From contig JAPDOI010000208.1 in the NCBI GenBank assembly GCA_029168955.1, positions 1,193,955 to 1,257,954 on the forward strand: 64,000 nucleotides of DNA, in the 5' to 3' direction. The position numbers and the translations under genes were made by a program. Every line of letters starts with the position of its first letter. The stretch's first letter is position 1. The notes below the pieces were generated by a model, which was given only the letters and a program-made list of their open reading frames with translations, ran no database searches and was not told the DNA's origin. The stretch comes from Aplectana chamaeleonis (Eukaryota; Nematoda; Chromadorea; Rhabditida; Cosmocercidae). This document shows, piece by piece, positions 47,301 to 61,061 of the stretch.

Positions 47301-50300
47301 TACACGACGTGTAACTTTGAAAAAAGAGAATACATGCAAAAATTTGGGCCAAGCCGGTGATCGAAACCGGGACCTCTCGCACCCAAAGCGAGAATCATAC
47401 CACTAGACCACTTGGCCGTGGTGGCTACACAGCGAGCTACCAAAGACATGAATCCCGTCCAGCCTCGGCGCAAGCACTTCTACGAACGATGTTCCAGATT
47501 TTGTCACCCATCCCCTACACAAAATCTGTTTTCTCACCCCAGCCCTCTCAAAGTACACGACGTGTAACTTTGAAAAAAGAGAATACATGCAAAAATTTGG
47601 GCCAAGCCGGTGATCGAAACCGTGACCTCTCGCACCCAAAGCGAGAATCATACCACTAGACCACTTGGCCGTCGTGGCTACACAGCGAGCTACCGAAGAC
47701 GTGAATCCCGTCCAGCCTCGGCGCAAGCACTTCAACGAACGATGTTCCAGATTTTGTCACCCATCCCCTACACAAAATGTGTTTTCTCACCCCAGCCCTC
47801 TCAAAGTACACGACGTGTAACTTCGAAAAAAGAGAATACATGCAAAATTTTGGGCCAAGCCGGTGATCGAAACCGGGACCTCTCGCACCCAAAGCGAGAA
47901 TCATACCACTAGACCACTTGGCCATGGTGGCTACACAGCGAGCTACCGAAGACGTGAATCCCGTCCAGCCTCGGCGCAAGCACTTCAACAAACGATGTTC
48001 CAGATTTTGTCACCCATCCCCTACACAAAATCTGTTTTCTCACCCCAGCCCTCTCAAAGTACACGACGTGTAACTTTGAAAAAAGAGAATACATGCAAAA
48101 ATTTGGGCCAAGCCGGTGATCGAAACCGGGACCTCTCGCACCCAAAGCGAGAATCATACCACTAGACCACTTGGCCGTGGTGGCTACACAGCTAGCTACC
48201 GAAGACGTGAATCCCGTCCAGCCTCGGCGCAAGCACTTCAACGAACGATGTTCCAGATTTTGTCACCCATCCCCTACACAAAATGTGTTTTCTTACCCCA
48301 GCCCTCTCAGAGTACACGACGTGTAGCTTTGAAGAAAGAGAATACATGCAAAAATTTGGGCCAAGCCGGTGATCGAAACCGTGACCTCTCGCACCCAAAG
48401 CGAGAATCATACCACTAGACCACTTGGCCGTCGTGGCTACACAGCGAGCTACCGAAGACGTGAATCCCGTCCAGCCTCGGCGCAAGCACTTCAACGAACG
48501 ATGTTCCAGATTTTGTCACCCATCCCCTACACAAAATGTGTTTTCTCACCCCAGCCCTCTCAGAGTACACGACGTGTAGCTTTGAAAAAAGAGAATACAT
48601 GCAAAAATTTGGGCCAAGCCGGTGATCGAAACCGGGACCTCTCGCACCCAAAGCGAGAATCATACCACTAGACCACTTGGCCGTGGTGGCTACACAGCGA
48701 GCTACCGAAGACGTGAATCCCGTCCAGCCTCGGCGCAAGCACTTCAACGAACGATGTTCCAGATTTTGTCACCCATCCCCTACACAAAATGTGTTTTCTC
48801 ACCCCAGCCCTCTCAGAGTACACGACGTGTAGCTTTGAAGAAAGAGAATACATGCAAAATTTTGGGTCAAGCCGGTGATCGAAATCGGGACCCCTCGCAC
48901 CCAAAGCGAGAATCATACCACTAGACCACTTGGCCGTGGTGGCTACACAGCTAGCTACCGAAGACGTCAATCCCGTCCAGCCTCGGCGCAAGCACTTCAA
49001 CGAACGATGCTCCAGATTTTGTCACCCATCCCCTACACAAAATGTGTTTTCTCACCCCAGCCCTCTCAAAGTACACGACATGTAACTTCGAAAAAAGAGA
49101 ATACATGCAAAATTTTGGGCCAAGCCGGTGATCGAAACCGGGACCTCTCGCACCCAAAGCGAGAATCATACCACTAGACCACTTGGCCGTGGTGGCTACA
49201 CAGCTAGCTACCGAAGACGTGAATCCCGTCCAGCCTCGGCGCAAGCATTTCAACGAACGATGTTCCAGATTTTGTCACCCATCCCCTACACAAAATGTGT
49301 TTTCTCACCCCAGCCCTCTCAGAGTACACGACGTGTAGCTTTGAAGAAAGAGAATACATGCAAAAATTTGGGCCAAGCCGGTGATCGAAACCGGGACCTC
49401 TCGCACCCAAAGCGAGAATCATACCACTAGACCACTTGGCCGTGGTGGCTACACAGCGAGCTACCGAAGACGTGAATCCCGTCCAGCCTCGGCGCAAGCA
49501 CTTCAACGAACGATGTTCCAGATTCTGTCACCCATCCCCTACACAAAATGTGTTTTCTCACCCCAGCCCTCTCAGAGTACACGACGTGTAGCTTTGAAGA
49601 AAGAGAATACATGCAAAAATTTGGGCCAAGCCGGTGATCGAAACCGTGACCTCTCGCACCCAAAGCGAGAATCATACCACTAGACCACTTGGCCGTCGTG
49701 GCTACACAGCGAGCTACCGAAGACGTGAATCCCGTCCAGCCTCGGCGCAAGCACTTCAACGAACGATGTTCCAGATTTTGTCAACCATCCCCTACACAAA
49801 ATGTGTTTTCTCACCCCAGCCCTCTCAGAGTACACGACGTGTAGCTTTGAAAAAGAGAATACATGCAAAAATTTGGGCCAAGCCGGTGATCGAAACCGGG
49901 ACCTCTCGCACCCAAAGCGAGAATCATACCACTAGACCACTTGGCCGTGGTGGCTACACAGCGAGCTACCGAAGACGTGAATCCCGTCCAGCCTCGGCGC
50001 AAGCACTTCAACGAACGATGTTCCAGATTTTGTCACCCATCCCCTACACAAAATGTGTTTTCTCACCCCAGCCCTCTCAGAGTACACGACGTGTAACTTT
50101 GAAAAAGAGAATACATGCAAAAATTTGGGCCAAGCCGGTGATCGAAACCGGGACCTCTCGCACCCAAAGCGAGAATCATACCACTAGACCACTTGGCCGT
50201 GGTGGCTACACAGCGAGCTACCGAAGACGTGAATCCCGTCCAGCCTCGGCGCAAGCACTTCAACGAACGATGTTCCAGATTTCGTCACCCATCCCCTACA

Positions 50301-50378
50301 CAAAATGTGTTTTCACACCCCAGCCCTCTCAAAGTACAGGACGTGTAACTTTGAAAAAAGAATACATGCAAAATTATT

Positions 50379-50450
50379 GGGCTGAACCGGTGATCGAAAC
50401 CGGGACCTCTCGCACCCAAAGCGAGAATCATACCACTAGACCACTTGGCC
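50379..50450 (-). tRNA. tRNA-Pro-like, degraded acceptor (unit 60)
   Basis: The 3' acceptor strand is changed so that three or four of seven pairs are weak or lost, and the terminator run is broken (AATAATTTT). D and anticodon arms are intact. Probably a pseudogene within the array. Confidence 0.75.
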
Positions 50451-53157
50451 GTGTTGGCTACACAGCGAGCTACCGAAGACGTGAATCCCGTCCAGCCTCG
50501 GCGCAAGCACTTCAACGAACGATGTTCCAGATTTTGTCACCCATCCCCTACACAAAATCTGTTTTCTCACCCCAGCCCTCTCAAAGTACACGACGTGTAA
50601 CTTTGAAAAAAGAGAATACATGCAAAAATTTGGGCCAAGCCGGTGATCGAAACCGGGACCTCTCGCACCCAAAGCGAGAATCATACCACTAGACCACTTG
50701 GCCGTGATGGCTACACAGCGAGCTACCGAAGACTTGAATCCCATCCAGCCTCGGCGCAAGCACTTCAACGAACGATGTTCCAGATTTCGTCACCCATCCC
50801 CTACACAAAATCTGTTTTCTCACCCCAGCCCTCTCAAAGTACACGACGTGTAACTTTGAAAAAAGAGAATACATGCAAAAATTTGGGCCAAGCCGATGAT
50901 CGAAACCGGGACCTCTCGCACCCAAAGCGAGAATCATACCACTAGACCACTTCGCCGTGGTGGCTACACAGCGAGCTACCAAAGACATGAATCCCGTCCA
51001 GCCTCGGCGCAAGCACTCCAACGAACGATGTTCCAGATTTTGTCACCCATCCCCTACACAAAATGTGTTTTCACACCCCAGCCCTCTCAAAGTACACGAC
51101 GTGTAACTTTGAAAAAGAGAATACATGCAAAATTTTGGGCCAAGCCGGTGATCGAAACCGGCACCTCTCGCACCCAAAGCGAGAATCATACCACTAGACC
51201 ACTTGGCCGTGGTGGCTACACAGCGAGCTACCGAAGACGTGAATCCCGTCCAGCCTCGGCGCAAGCACTTCAACGAACGATGTTCCAGATTTTGTCACCC
51301 ATCCCCTACACAAAATGGGTTTTCTCAACCCAGCCCTCTCAGAGTACACGACGTGTAACTTTGAAAAAGAGAATACATGCAAAAATTTGGGCCAAGCCGG
51401 TGATCGAAACCGGGACCTCTCGCACCCAAAGCGAGAATCATACCACTAGACCACTTGGCCGTGGTGGCTACACAGCGAGCTACCGAAGACGTGAATCCCG
51501 TCCAGCCTCGGCGCAAGCACTTCAACGAACGATGTTCCAGATTTTGTCACCCATCCCCTACACAAGTTGTGTTTTCTCACCCCAGCCCTCTCAGAGTACA
51601 CGACGTGTAACTTTGAAAAAGAGAATACATGCAAAATTTTGGGCCAAGCCGGTGATCGAAACCGGGACCTCTCGCACCCAAAGCGAGAATCATACCACTA
51701 GACCACTTGGCCATGGTGGCTACACAGCGAGCTACCGAAGACGTGAATCCCGTCCAGCCTCGGCGCAAGCACTTCAACAAACGATGTTCCAGATTTTGTC
51801 ACCCATCCCCTACACAAAATCTGTTTTCTCACCCCAGCCCTCTCAAAGTACACGACGTGTAACTTTGAAAAAAGAGAATACATGCAAAAATTTGGGCCAA
51901 GCCGGTGATCGAAACCGGGACCTCTCGCACCCAAAGCGAGAATCATACCACTAGACCACTTGGCCGTGGTGGCTACACAGCGAGCTACCGAAGACGTGAA
52001 TCCCGTCCAGCCTCGGCGCAAGCACTTCAACGAACGATGTTCCAGATTTTGTCACCCATCCCCTACACAAAATGTGTTTTCTCACCCCAGCCCTCTCAGA
52101 GTACACGACGTGTAGCTTTGAAGAAAGAGAATACATGCAAAAATTTGGGCCAAGCCGGTGATCGAAACCGGGACCTCTCGCACCCAAAACGAGAATCATA
52201 CCACTAGACCACTTGGCCGTGGTGGCTACACAGCTAGCTACCGAAGACGTGAATCCCGTCCAGCCTCGGCGCAAGCACTTCAACGAACGATGTTCCAGAT
52301 TTTGTCACCCATCCCCTACACAAAATGTGTTTTCTCACCCCAGCCCTCTCAGAGTACACGACGTGTAGCTTTGAAGAAAGAGAATACATGCAAAAATTTG
52401 GGCCAAGCCGGTGATCGAAACCGGGACCTCTCGCACCCAAAGCGAGAATCATACCACTAGACCACTTGGCCGTGGTGGCTACACAGCTAGCTACCGAAGA
52501 CGTGAATCCCGTCCAGCCTCGGCGCAAGCACTTCAACGAACGATGTTCCGGATTTTGTCACCCATCCCCTACACAAAATGTGTTTTCTCACCCCAGCCCT
52601 CTCAGAGTACACGACGTGTAGCTTTGAAAAAGAGAATACATGCAAAAATTTGGGCCAAGCCGGTGATCGAAACCGGGACCTCCCGCACCCAAAGCGAGAA
52701 TCATACCACTAGACCACTTGGCCGTGGTGGCTACACAGCGAGCTACCGAAGACGTGAATCCCGTCCAGCCTCGGCGCAAGCACTTCAACGAACGATGTTC
52801 CAGATTTTGTCACCCATCCCCTACACAAAATGTGTTTTCTCACCCCAGCCCTCTCAGAGTACACGACGTGTAGCTTTGAAAAAAGAGAATACATGCAAAA
52901 ATTTGGGCCAAGCCGGTGATCGAAACCGGGACCTCTCGCACCCAAAGCGAGAATCATACCACTAGACCACTTGGCCGTGGTGGCTACACAGCGAGCTACC
53001 GAAGACGTGAATCCCGTCCAGCCTCGGCGCAAGCACTTCAACGAACGATGTTCCAGATTTTGTCACCCATCCCCTACACAAAATGTGTTTTCTCACCCCA
53101 GCCCTCTCAAAGTACACGACGTGTAACTTCGAAAAAAGAGAATACATGCAAAATTTT

Positions 53158-53229
53158 GGGCCAAGCCGGTGATCGAAACCGGGACCTCTCGCACCCAAAG
53201 CGAGAATCATACCACTAGACCACTTGGCC
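53158..53229 (-). tRNA. tRNA-Pro(TGG): tRNA-Pro(TGG), canonical unit with T4 terminator (unit 71)
   Basis: Same fully paired 72-nt fold as unit 36. The downstream sequence is AAAATTTTGC, so the terminator is four T instead of five; this AAAATTTT variant is shared by a scattered subset of units (for example those at 47852, 48864, 49117, 51137, 51641, 54168). Four T is the minimum usually effective for Pol III in animals. Confidence 0.9.
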
Positions 53230-55934
53230 GTGGTGGCTACACAGCTAGCTACCGAAGACGTGAATCCCGTCCAGCCTCGGCGCAAGCACTTCAACGAACG
53301 ATGTTCCAGATTTTGTCACCCATCCCCTACACAAAATGTGTTTTCTCACCCCAGCCCTCTCAGAGTACACGACGTGTAGCTTTGAAAAAAGAGAATACAT
53401 GCAAAAATTTGGGCCAAGCCGGTGATCGAAACCGGGACCTCTCGCACCCAAAGCGAGAATCATACCACTAGACCACTTGGCCGTGGTGGCTACACAGCGA
53501 GCTACCGAAGACGTGAATCCCGTCCAGCCTCGGCGCAAGCACTTCAACGAACGATGTTCCAGATTTTGTCACCCATCCCCTACACAAAATGTGTTTTCTC
53601 ACCCCAGCCCTCTCAGAGTACACGACGTGTAACTTTGAAAAAGAGAATACATGCAAAAATTTGGGCCAAGCCGGTGATCGAAACCGGGACCTCTCGCACC
53701 CAAAGCGAGAATCATACCACTAGACCACTTGGCCGTGGTGGCTACACAGCTAGCTACCGAAGACGTGAATCCCGTCCAGCCTCGGCGCAAGCACTTCAAC
53801 GAACGATGTTCCAGATTTTGTCACCCATCCCCTACACAAAATGTGTTTTCTCACCCCAGCCCTCTCAGAGTACACGACGGGTAGCTTTGAAAAAGAGAAT
53901 ACATGCAAAAATTTGGGCCAAGCCGGTGATCGAAACCGTGACCTCTCGCACCCAAAGCGAGAATCATACCACTAGACCACTTGGCCGTGGTGGCTACACA
54001 GCGAGCTACCGAAGACGTGAATCCCGTCCAGCCTCGGCGCAAGCACTTCAACGAACGATGTTCCAGATTTTGTCACCCATCCCCTACACAAAATGTGTTT
54101 TCTCACCCCAGCCCTCTCAAAGTACACGACGTGTAACTTTGAAAAAAGAGAATACATGCAAAATTTTGGGCCAAGCCGGTGATCGAAACCGGGACCTCTC
54201 GCACCCAAAGCGAGAATCATACCACTAGACCACTTGGCCGTGGTGGCTACACAGCTAGCTACCGAAGACGTGAATCCCGTCCAGCCTCGGCGCAAGCACT
54301 TCAACGAACGATGTTCCAGATTTTGTCACCCATCCCCTACACAAAATGTGTTTTCTCACCCCAGCCCTCTCAGAGTACACGACGTGTAGCTTTGAAAAAA
54401 GAGAATACATGCAAAAATTTGGGCCAAGCCGGTGATCGAAACCGGGACCTCTCGCACCCAAAGCGAGAATCATACCACTAGACCACTTGGCCGTGTTGGC
54501 TACACAGCTAGCTACCGAAGACGTGAATCCCGTCCAGCCTCGGCGCAAGCACTTCAACGAACGATGTTCCAGATTTTGTCACCCATCCCCTACACAAAAT
54601 GTGTTTTCTCACCCCAGCCCTCTCAGAGTACACGACGTGTAGCTTTGAAAAAAGAGAATACATGCAAAAATTTGGGCCAAGCCGGTGATCGAAACCGGGA
54701 CCTCTCGCACCCAAAGCGAGAATCATACCACTAGACCACTTGGCCGTGTTGGCTACACAGCTAGCTACCGAAGACGTGAATCCCGTCCAGCCTCGGCGCA
54801 AGCACTTCAACGAACGATGTTCCAGATTTTGTCACCCATCCCCTACACAAAATGTGTTTTCTCACCCCAGCCCTCTCAGAGTACACGACGTGTAGCTTTG
54901 AAAAAGAGAATACATGCGAAAATTTGGGCCAAGCCGGTGATCGAAACCGGGACCTCTCGCACCCAAAGCGAGAATCATACCACTAGACCACTTGGCCGTG
55001 TTGGCTACACAGCGAGCTACCGAAGACGTGAATCCCGTCCAGCCTCGGCGCAAGCACTTCAACGAACGATGTTCCAGATTTTGTCACCCATCCCCTACAC
55101 AAAATGTGTTTTCACACCCCAGCCCTCTCAGAGTACACGACGTGTAGCTTTGAAAAAAGAGAATACATGCAAAAATTTGGGCCAAGCCGGTGATCGAAAC
55201 CGGGACCTCTCGCACCCAAAGCGAGAATCATACCACTAGACCACTTGGCCGTGGTGGCTACACAGCGAGCTACCGAAGACTTGAATCCCATCCAGCCTCG
55301 GCGCAAGCACTTCAACGAACGATGTTCCAGATTTTGTCACCCATCCCCTACACAAAATGTGTTTTCACACCCCAGCCCTCTCAGAGTACACGACGTGTAA
55401 CTTTGAAAAAGAGAATACATGCAAAAATTTGGGCCAAGCCGGTGATCGAAACTGGGACCTCTCGCACCCAAAGCGAGAATCATACCACTAGACCACTTGG
55501 CCGTGGTGGCTACACAGCGAGCTACCGAAGACATGAATCCCGTCCCGCCTCGGCGCAACCACTTCAACGAACGATGTTCCAGATTTTGTCACCCATCCCC
55601 TACACAAAATGTGTTTTCACACCCCAGCCCTCTCAAAGTACACGACGTGTAGCTTTGAAAAAGAGAATACATGCAAAAATTTGGGCCAAGCCGGTGATCG
55701 AAACCGGGACCTCTCGCACCCAAAGCGAGAATCATACCACTAGACCCCTTGGCCGTGGTGGCTACACAGCTAGCTACCGAAGACGTGAATCCCGTCCAGC
55801 CTCGGCGCAAGCACTTCCACGAACGATGTTCCAGATTTTGTCACCCATCCCCTACACAAAATGTGTTTTCACACCCCAGCCCTCTCAAAGTACACGACGT
55901 GTAACTTTGAAAAAGAGAATACATGCAAAAATTT

Positions 55935-56006
55935 GGGCCAAGCCGGTGATCGAAACCGGGACCTCTTGCACCCAAAGCGAGAAGCATACCCCTAGACCAC
56001 TTGGCC
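55935..56006 (-). tRNA. tRNA-Pro-like, several changes (unit 82)
   Basis: Substitutions in the anticodon stem (CTTGCACC on the plus strand), in the D-arm region (GAAGCATACCCCTAG) and in the following spacer (ACCCACACCCTAACC) mark it as the most diverged unit in the right half. The TGG anticodon remains. Confidence 0.75.
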
Positions 56007-59000
56007 GTGGTGGCTACACAGCGAGCTACCGAAGACGTGAATCCCGTCCAGCCTCGGCGCAAGCACTTCAACGAACGATGTTCCAGGTTTCGTCACCCAC
56101 ACCCTAACCAAAATGTGATTTCACACCCCAGCCCTCTCACAGTACACGACGTGTAACTTTGAAAAAGAGAATACATGCAAAAATTTGGGCCAAGCCGGTG
56201 ATCGAAACCGGGACCTCTCGCACCCAAAGCGAGAATCATACCACTAGACCACTTGGCCGTGGTGGCTACACAGCGAGCTACCGAAGACGTGAATCCCGTC
56301 CAGCCTCGCCGCAAGCACTTCAACGAACGATGTTCCAGATTTTGTCACCCATCCCCTACACAAAAATGTGTTTTCACACCCCAGCCCTCTCAAAGTACAC
56401 GACGTGTAGCTTTGAAAAAAGAGAATACATGCAAAAATTTGGGCCAAGCCGGTGATCGAAACCGGGACCTCTCGCACCCAAAGCGAGAATCATACCACTA
56501 GACCACTTGGCCGTGGTGGCTACACAGCTAGCTACCGAAGACGTGAATCCCGTCCAGCCTCGGCGCAAGCACTTCAACGAACGATGTTCCAGATTTTGTC
56601 ACCCATCCCCTACACAAAATGTGTTTTCACACCCCAGCCCTCTCAAAGTACACGACGTGTAGCTTTGAAAAAAGAGAATACATGCAAAAATTTGGGCCAA
56701 GCCGGTGATCGAAACCGGGACCTCTCGCACCCAAAGCGAGAATCATACCACTAGACCACTTGGCCGTGGTGGCTACACAGCGAGCTACCGAAGACGTGAA
56801 TCCCGTCCAGCCTCGGCGCAAGCACTTCAACGAACGATGTTCCAGATTTTGTCACCCATCCCCTACACAAAATGTGTTTTCACACCCCAGCCCTCTCAGA
56901 GTACACGACGTGTAGCTTTGAAAAAAGAGAATACATGCAAAAATTTGGGCCAAGCCGGTGATCGAAACCGGGACCTCTCGCACCCAAAGCGAGAATCATA
57001 CCACTAGACCACTTGGCCGTGTTGGCTACACAGCTAGCTACCGAAGACGTGAATCCCGTCCAGCCTCGGCGCAAGCACTTCAACGAACGATGTTCCAGAT
57101 TTTGTCACCCATCCCCTACACAAAATGTGTTTTCACACCCCAGCCCTCTCAGAGTACACGACGTGTAACTTTGAAAAAGAGAATACATGCAAAAATTTGG
57201 GCCAAGCCGGTGATCGAAACCGGGACCTCTCGCACCCAAAGCGAGAATCATACCACTAGACCACTTGGCCGTGGTGGCTACACAGCTAGCTACCGAAGAC
57301 GTGAATCCCGTCCAGCCTCGGCGCAAGCACTTCAACGAACGATGTTCCAGATTTTGTCACCCATCCCCTACACAAAATGTGTTTTCTCACCCCAGCCCTC
57401 TCAGAGTACACGACGGGTAGCTTTGAAAAAAGAGAATACATGCAAAAATTTGGGCCAAGCCGGTGATCGAAACCGGGACCTCTCGCACCCAAAGCGAGAA
57501 TCATACCACTAGACCACTTGGCCGTGGTGGCTACACAGCTAGCTACCGAAGACGTGAATCCCGTCCAGCCTCGGCGCAAGCACTTCAACGAACGATGTTC
57601 CGGATTTTGTCACCCATCCCCTACACAAAATGTGTTTTCTCACCCCAGCCCTCTCAAAGTATACGACGTGGAACTTCGAAAAAGAGAATACATGCAAAAT
57701 TTGGGCCAAGCCGGTGATCGAAACCGGGACCTCTCGCACCCAAAGCGAGAATCATACCACTAGACCACTTGGCCGTGGTGGCTACACAGCGAGCTACCGA
57801 AGACGTGAATCCCGTCCAGCCTCGGCGCAAGCACTTCAACGAACGATGTTCCAGATTTTGTCACCCATCCCTACACAAAATGTGTTTTCTCACCCCAGCC
57901 CTCTCAAAGTACACGACGTGTAACTTTGAAAAAGAGAATACATGCAAAAATTTGGGCCAAGCCGGTGATCGAAACCGGGACCTCTCGCACCCAAAGCGAG
58001 AATCATACCACTAGACCACTTGGCCGTGTTGGCTACACAGCGAGCTACCGAAGACGTGAATCCCGTCCAGCCTCGGCGCAAGCACTTCAACGAACGATGG
58101 TCCAGATTTTGGCACCCATCCCCTACACAAAATCTGTTTTCTCACCCCAGCCCTCTCAATGTAAACGACGTGTAACGTTGAAAGAAGAGAATACATGCAA
58201 AAATTTGGGCCAAGCCGGTGATCGAAACCGGGACCTCTCGCACCCAAAGCGAGAATCATACCACTAGACCACTTGGCCGTGGTGGCTACACAGCGAGCTA
58301 CCAAAGACATGAATCCCGTCCAGCCTCGGCGCAAGCACTTCTACGAACGATGTTCCAGATTTTGTCACCCATCCCCTACACAAAATGTGTTTTCACACCC
58401 CAGCCCTCTCAAAGTACGCGACGTGTAACTTTGAAAAAAGAGAACACATGCAAAAATTTGGGCCAAGCCGGTGATCGAAACCGGGACCTCTCGCACCCAA
58501 AGCGAGAATCATACCACTAGACCACTTGGCCGTGGTGGCTACACAGCGAGCTACCGAAGACTTGAATCCCATCCAGCCTCGGCGCAAGCACTTCAACGAA
58601 CGATGTTCCAGATTTTGTCACCCATCCCCTACACAAAATGTGTTTTCACACCCCAGCCCTCTCAAAGTACAGGACGTGTAACTTTGAAAAAAGAGAACAC
58701 ATGCAAAAATTTGGGCCAAGCCGGTGATCGAAACCGGGACCTCTCGCACCCAAAGCGAGAATCATACCACTAGACCACTTGGCCGTGGTGGCTACACAGC
58801 GAGCTACCGAAGACTTGAATCCCATCCAGCCTCGGCGCAAGCACTTCAACGAACGATGTTCCAGATTTTGTCACCCATCCCCTACACAAAATGTGTTTTC
58901 ACACCCCAGCCCTCTCAGAGTACACGACGTGTAGCTTTGAAAAAAGAGAATACATGCAAAAATTTGGGCCAAGCCGGTGATCGAAACCGGGACCTCTCGC

Positions 59001-60989
59001 ACCCAAAGCGAGAATCATACCACTAGACCACTTGGCCGTGGTGGCTACACAGCGAGCTACCGAAGACATGAATCCCGTCCAGCCTCGGCGCAAGCACTTC
59101 AACGAACGATGTTCCAGATTTTGTCACCCATCCCCTACACAAAATGTGTTTTCACACCCCAGCCCTCTCAAAGTACAGGACGTGTAACTTTGAAAAAAGA
59201 GAACACATGCAAAAATTTGGGCCAAGCCGGTGATCGAAACCGGGACCTCTCGCACCCAAAGCGAGAATCATACCACTAGACCACTTGGCCGTGGTGGCTA
59301 CACAGCTAGCTACCGAAGACGTGAATCCCGTCCAGCCTCGGCGCAAGCACTTCTACGAACGATGTTCCAGATTTTGTCACCCATCCCCTACACAAAATGT
59401 GTTTTCACACCCCAGCCCTCTCAAAGTACGCGACGTGTAACTTTGAAAAAAGAGAATACATGCAAAAATTTGGGCCAAGCCGGTGATCGAAACCGGGACC
59501 TCTCGCACCCAAAGCGAGAATCATACCACTAGACCACTTGGCCGTGGTGGCTACACAGCGAGCTACCGAAGACATGATTCCCGTCCAGCCTCGGCGCAAG
59601 CACTTCAACAAACGATGTTCCAGATTTTGTCACCCATCCCCTACACAAAATCTGTTTTCTCACCCCAGCCCTCTCAAAGTACACGACGTGTAACTTTGAA
59701 AAAAGAGAATACATGCAAAAATTTGGGCCAAGCCGGTGATCGAAACCGGGACCTCTCGCACCCAAAGCGAGAATCATACCACTAGACCACTTGGCCGTGG
59801 TGGCTACACAGCGAGCTACCGAAGACTTGAATCCCGTCCAGCCTCGGCGCAAGCACTCCAACGAACGATGTTCCAGATTTTGTCACCCATCCCCTACACA
59901 AAATCTGTTTTCTCACCCCAGCCCTCTCAAAGTACACGACGTGTAACTTTGAAAAAAGAGAATACATGCAAAAATTTGGGCCAAGCCGGTGATCGAAACC
60001 GGGACCTCTCGCACCCAAAGCGAGAATCATACCACTAGACCACTTGGCCGTGGTGGCTACACAGCGAGCTACCAAAGACATGAATCCCGTCCAGCCTCGG
60101 CGCAAGCACTCCAACGAACGATGTTCCAGATTTTGTCACCCATCCCCTACACAAAATGTGTTTTCACACCCCAGCCCTCTCAAAGTACGCGACGTGTAAC
60201 TTTGAAAAAAGAGAATACATGCAAAAATTTGGGCCAAGCCGGTGATCGAAACTGGGACCTCTCGCACCCAAAGCGAGAATCATACCACTAGACCACTTGG
60301 CCGTGGTGGCTACACAGCGAGCTACCAAAGACATGAATCCCGTCCAGCCTCGGCGCAAGCACTTCTACGAACGATGTTCCAGATTTTGTCACCCATCCCC
60401 TACACAAAATGTGTTTTCACACCCCAGCCCTCTCAAAGTACGCGACGTGTAACTTTGAAAAAAGAGAATACATGCAAAAATTTGGGCCAAGCCGGTGATC
60501 GAAACCGGGACCTCTCGCACCCAAAGCGAGAATCATACCACTAGACCACTTGGCCGTGGTGGCTACTCAGCGAGCTACCGAAGACATGATTCCCGTCCAG
60601 CCTCGGCGCAAGCACTCCAACGAACGATGTTCCAGATTTTGTCACCCATCCCCTACACAAAATGTGTTTTCACACCCCAGCCCTCTCAAAGTACTCGACG
60701 TGTAACTTCGAAAAAAGAGAATACATGCAAAAATTTGGGCCAAGCCGGTGATCGAAACCGGGACCTCTCGCACCCAAAGCGAGAATCATACCACTAGACC
60801 ACTTGGCCGTGGTGGCTACACAGCGAGCTACCAAAGACATGAATCCCGTCCAGCCTCGGCGCAAGCACTTCTACGAACGATGTTCCAGATTTTGTCACCC
60901 ATCCCCTACACAAAATGTGTTTTCACACCCCAGCCCTCTCAAAGTACGCGACGTGTAACTTTGAAAAAAGAGAATACATGCAAAAATTT

Positions 60990-61061
60990 GGGCCAAGCCG
61001 GTGATCGAAACCGGGACCTCTCGCACCCAAAGCGAGAATCATACCACTAGACCACTTGGCC
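60990..61061 (-). tRNA. tRNA-Pro(TGG): tRNA-Pro(TGG), last unit (unit 102)
   Basis: Fully paired canonical fold with a T5 terminator, 100 bp from the LINE junction. That the outermost right copy is intact, while the left-edge copies are mispaired, shows the array does not simply decay at both ends. Confidence 0.88.
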
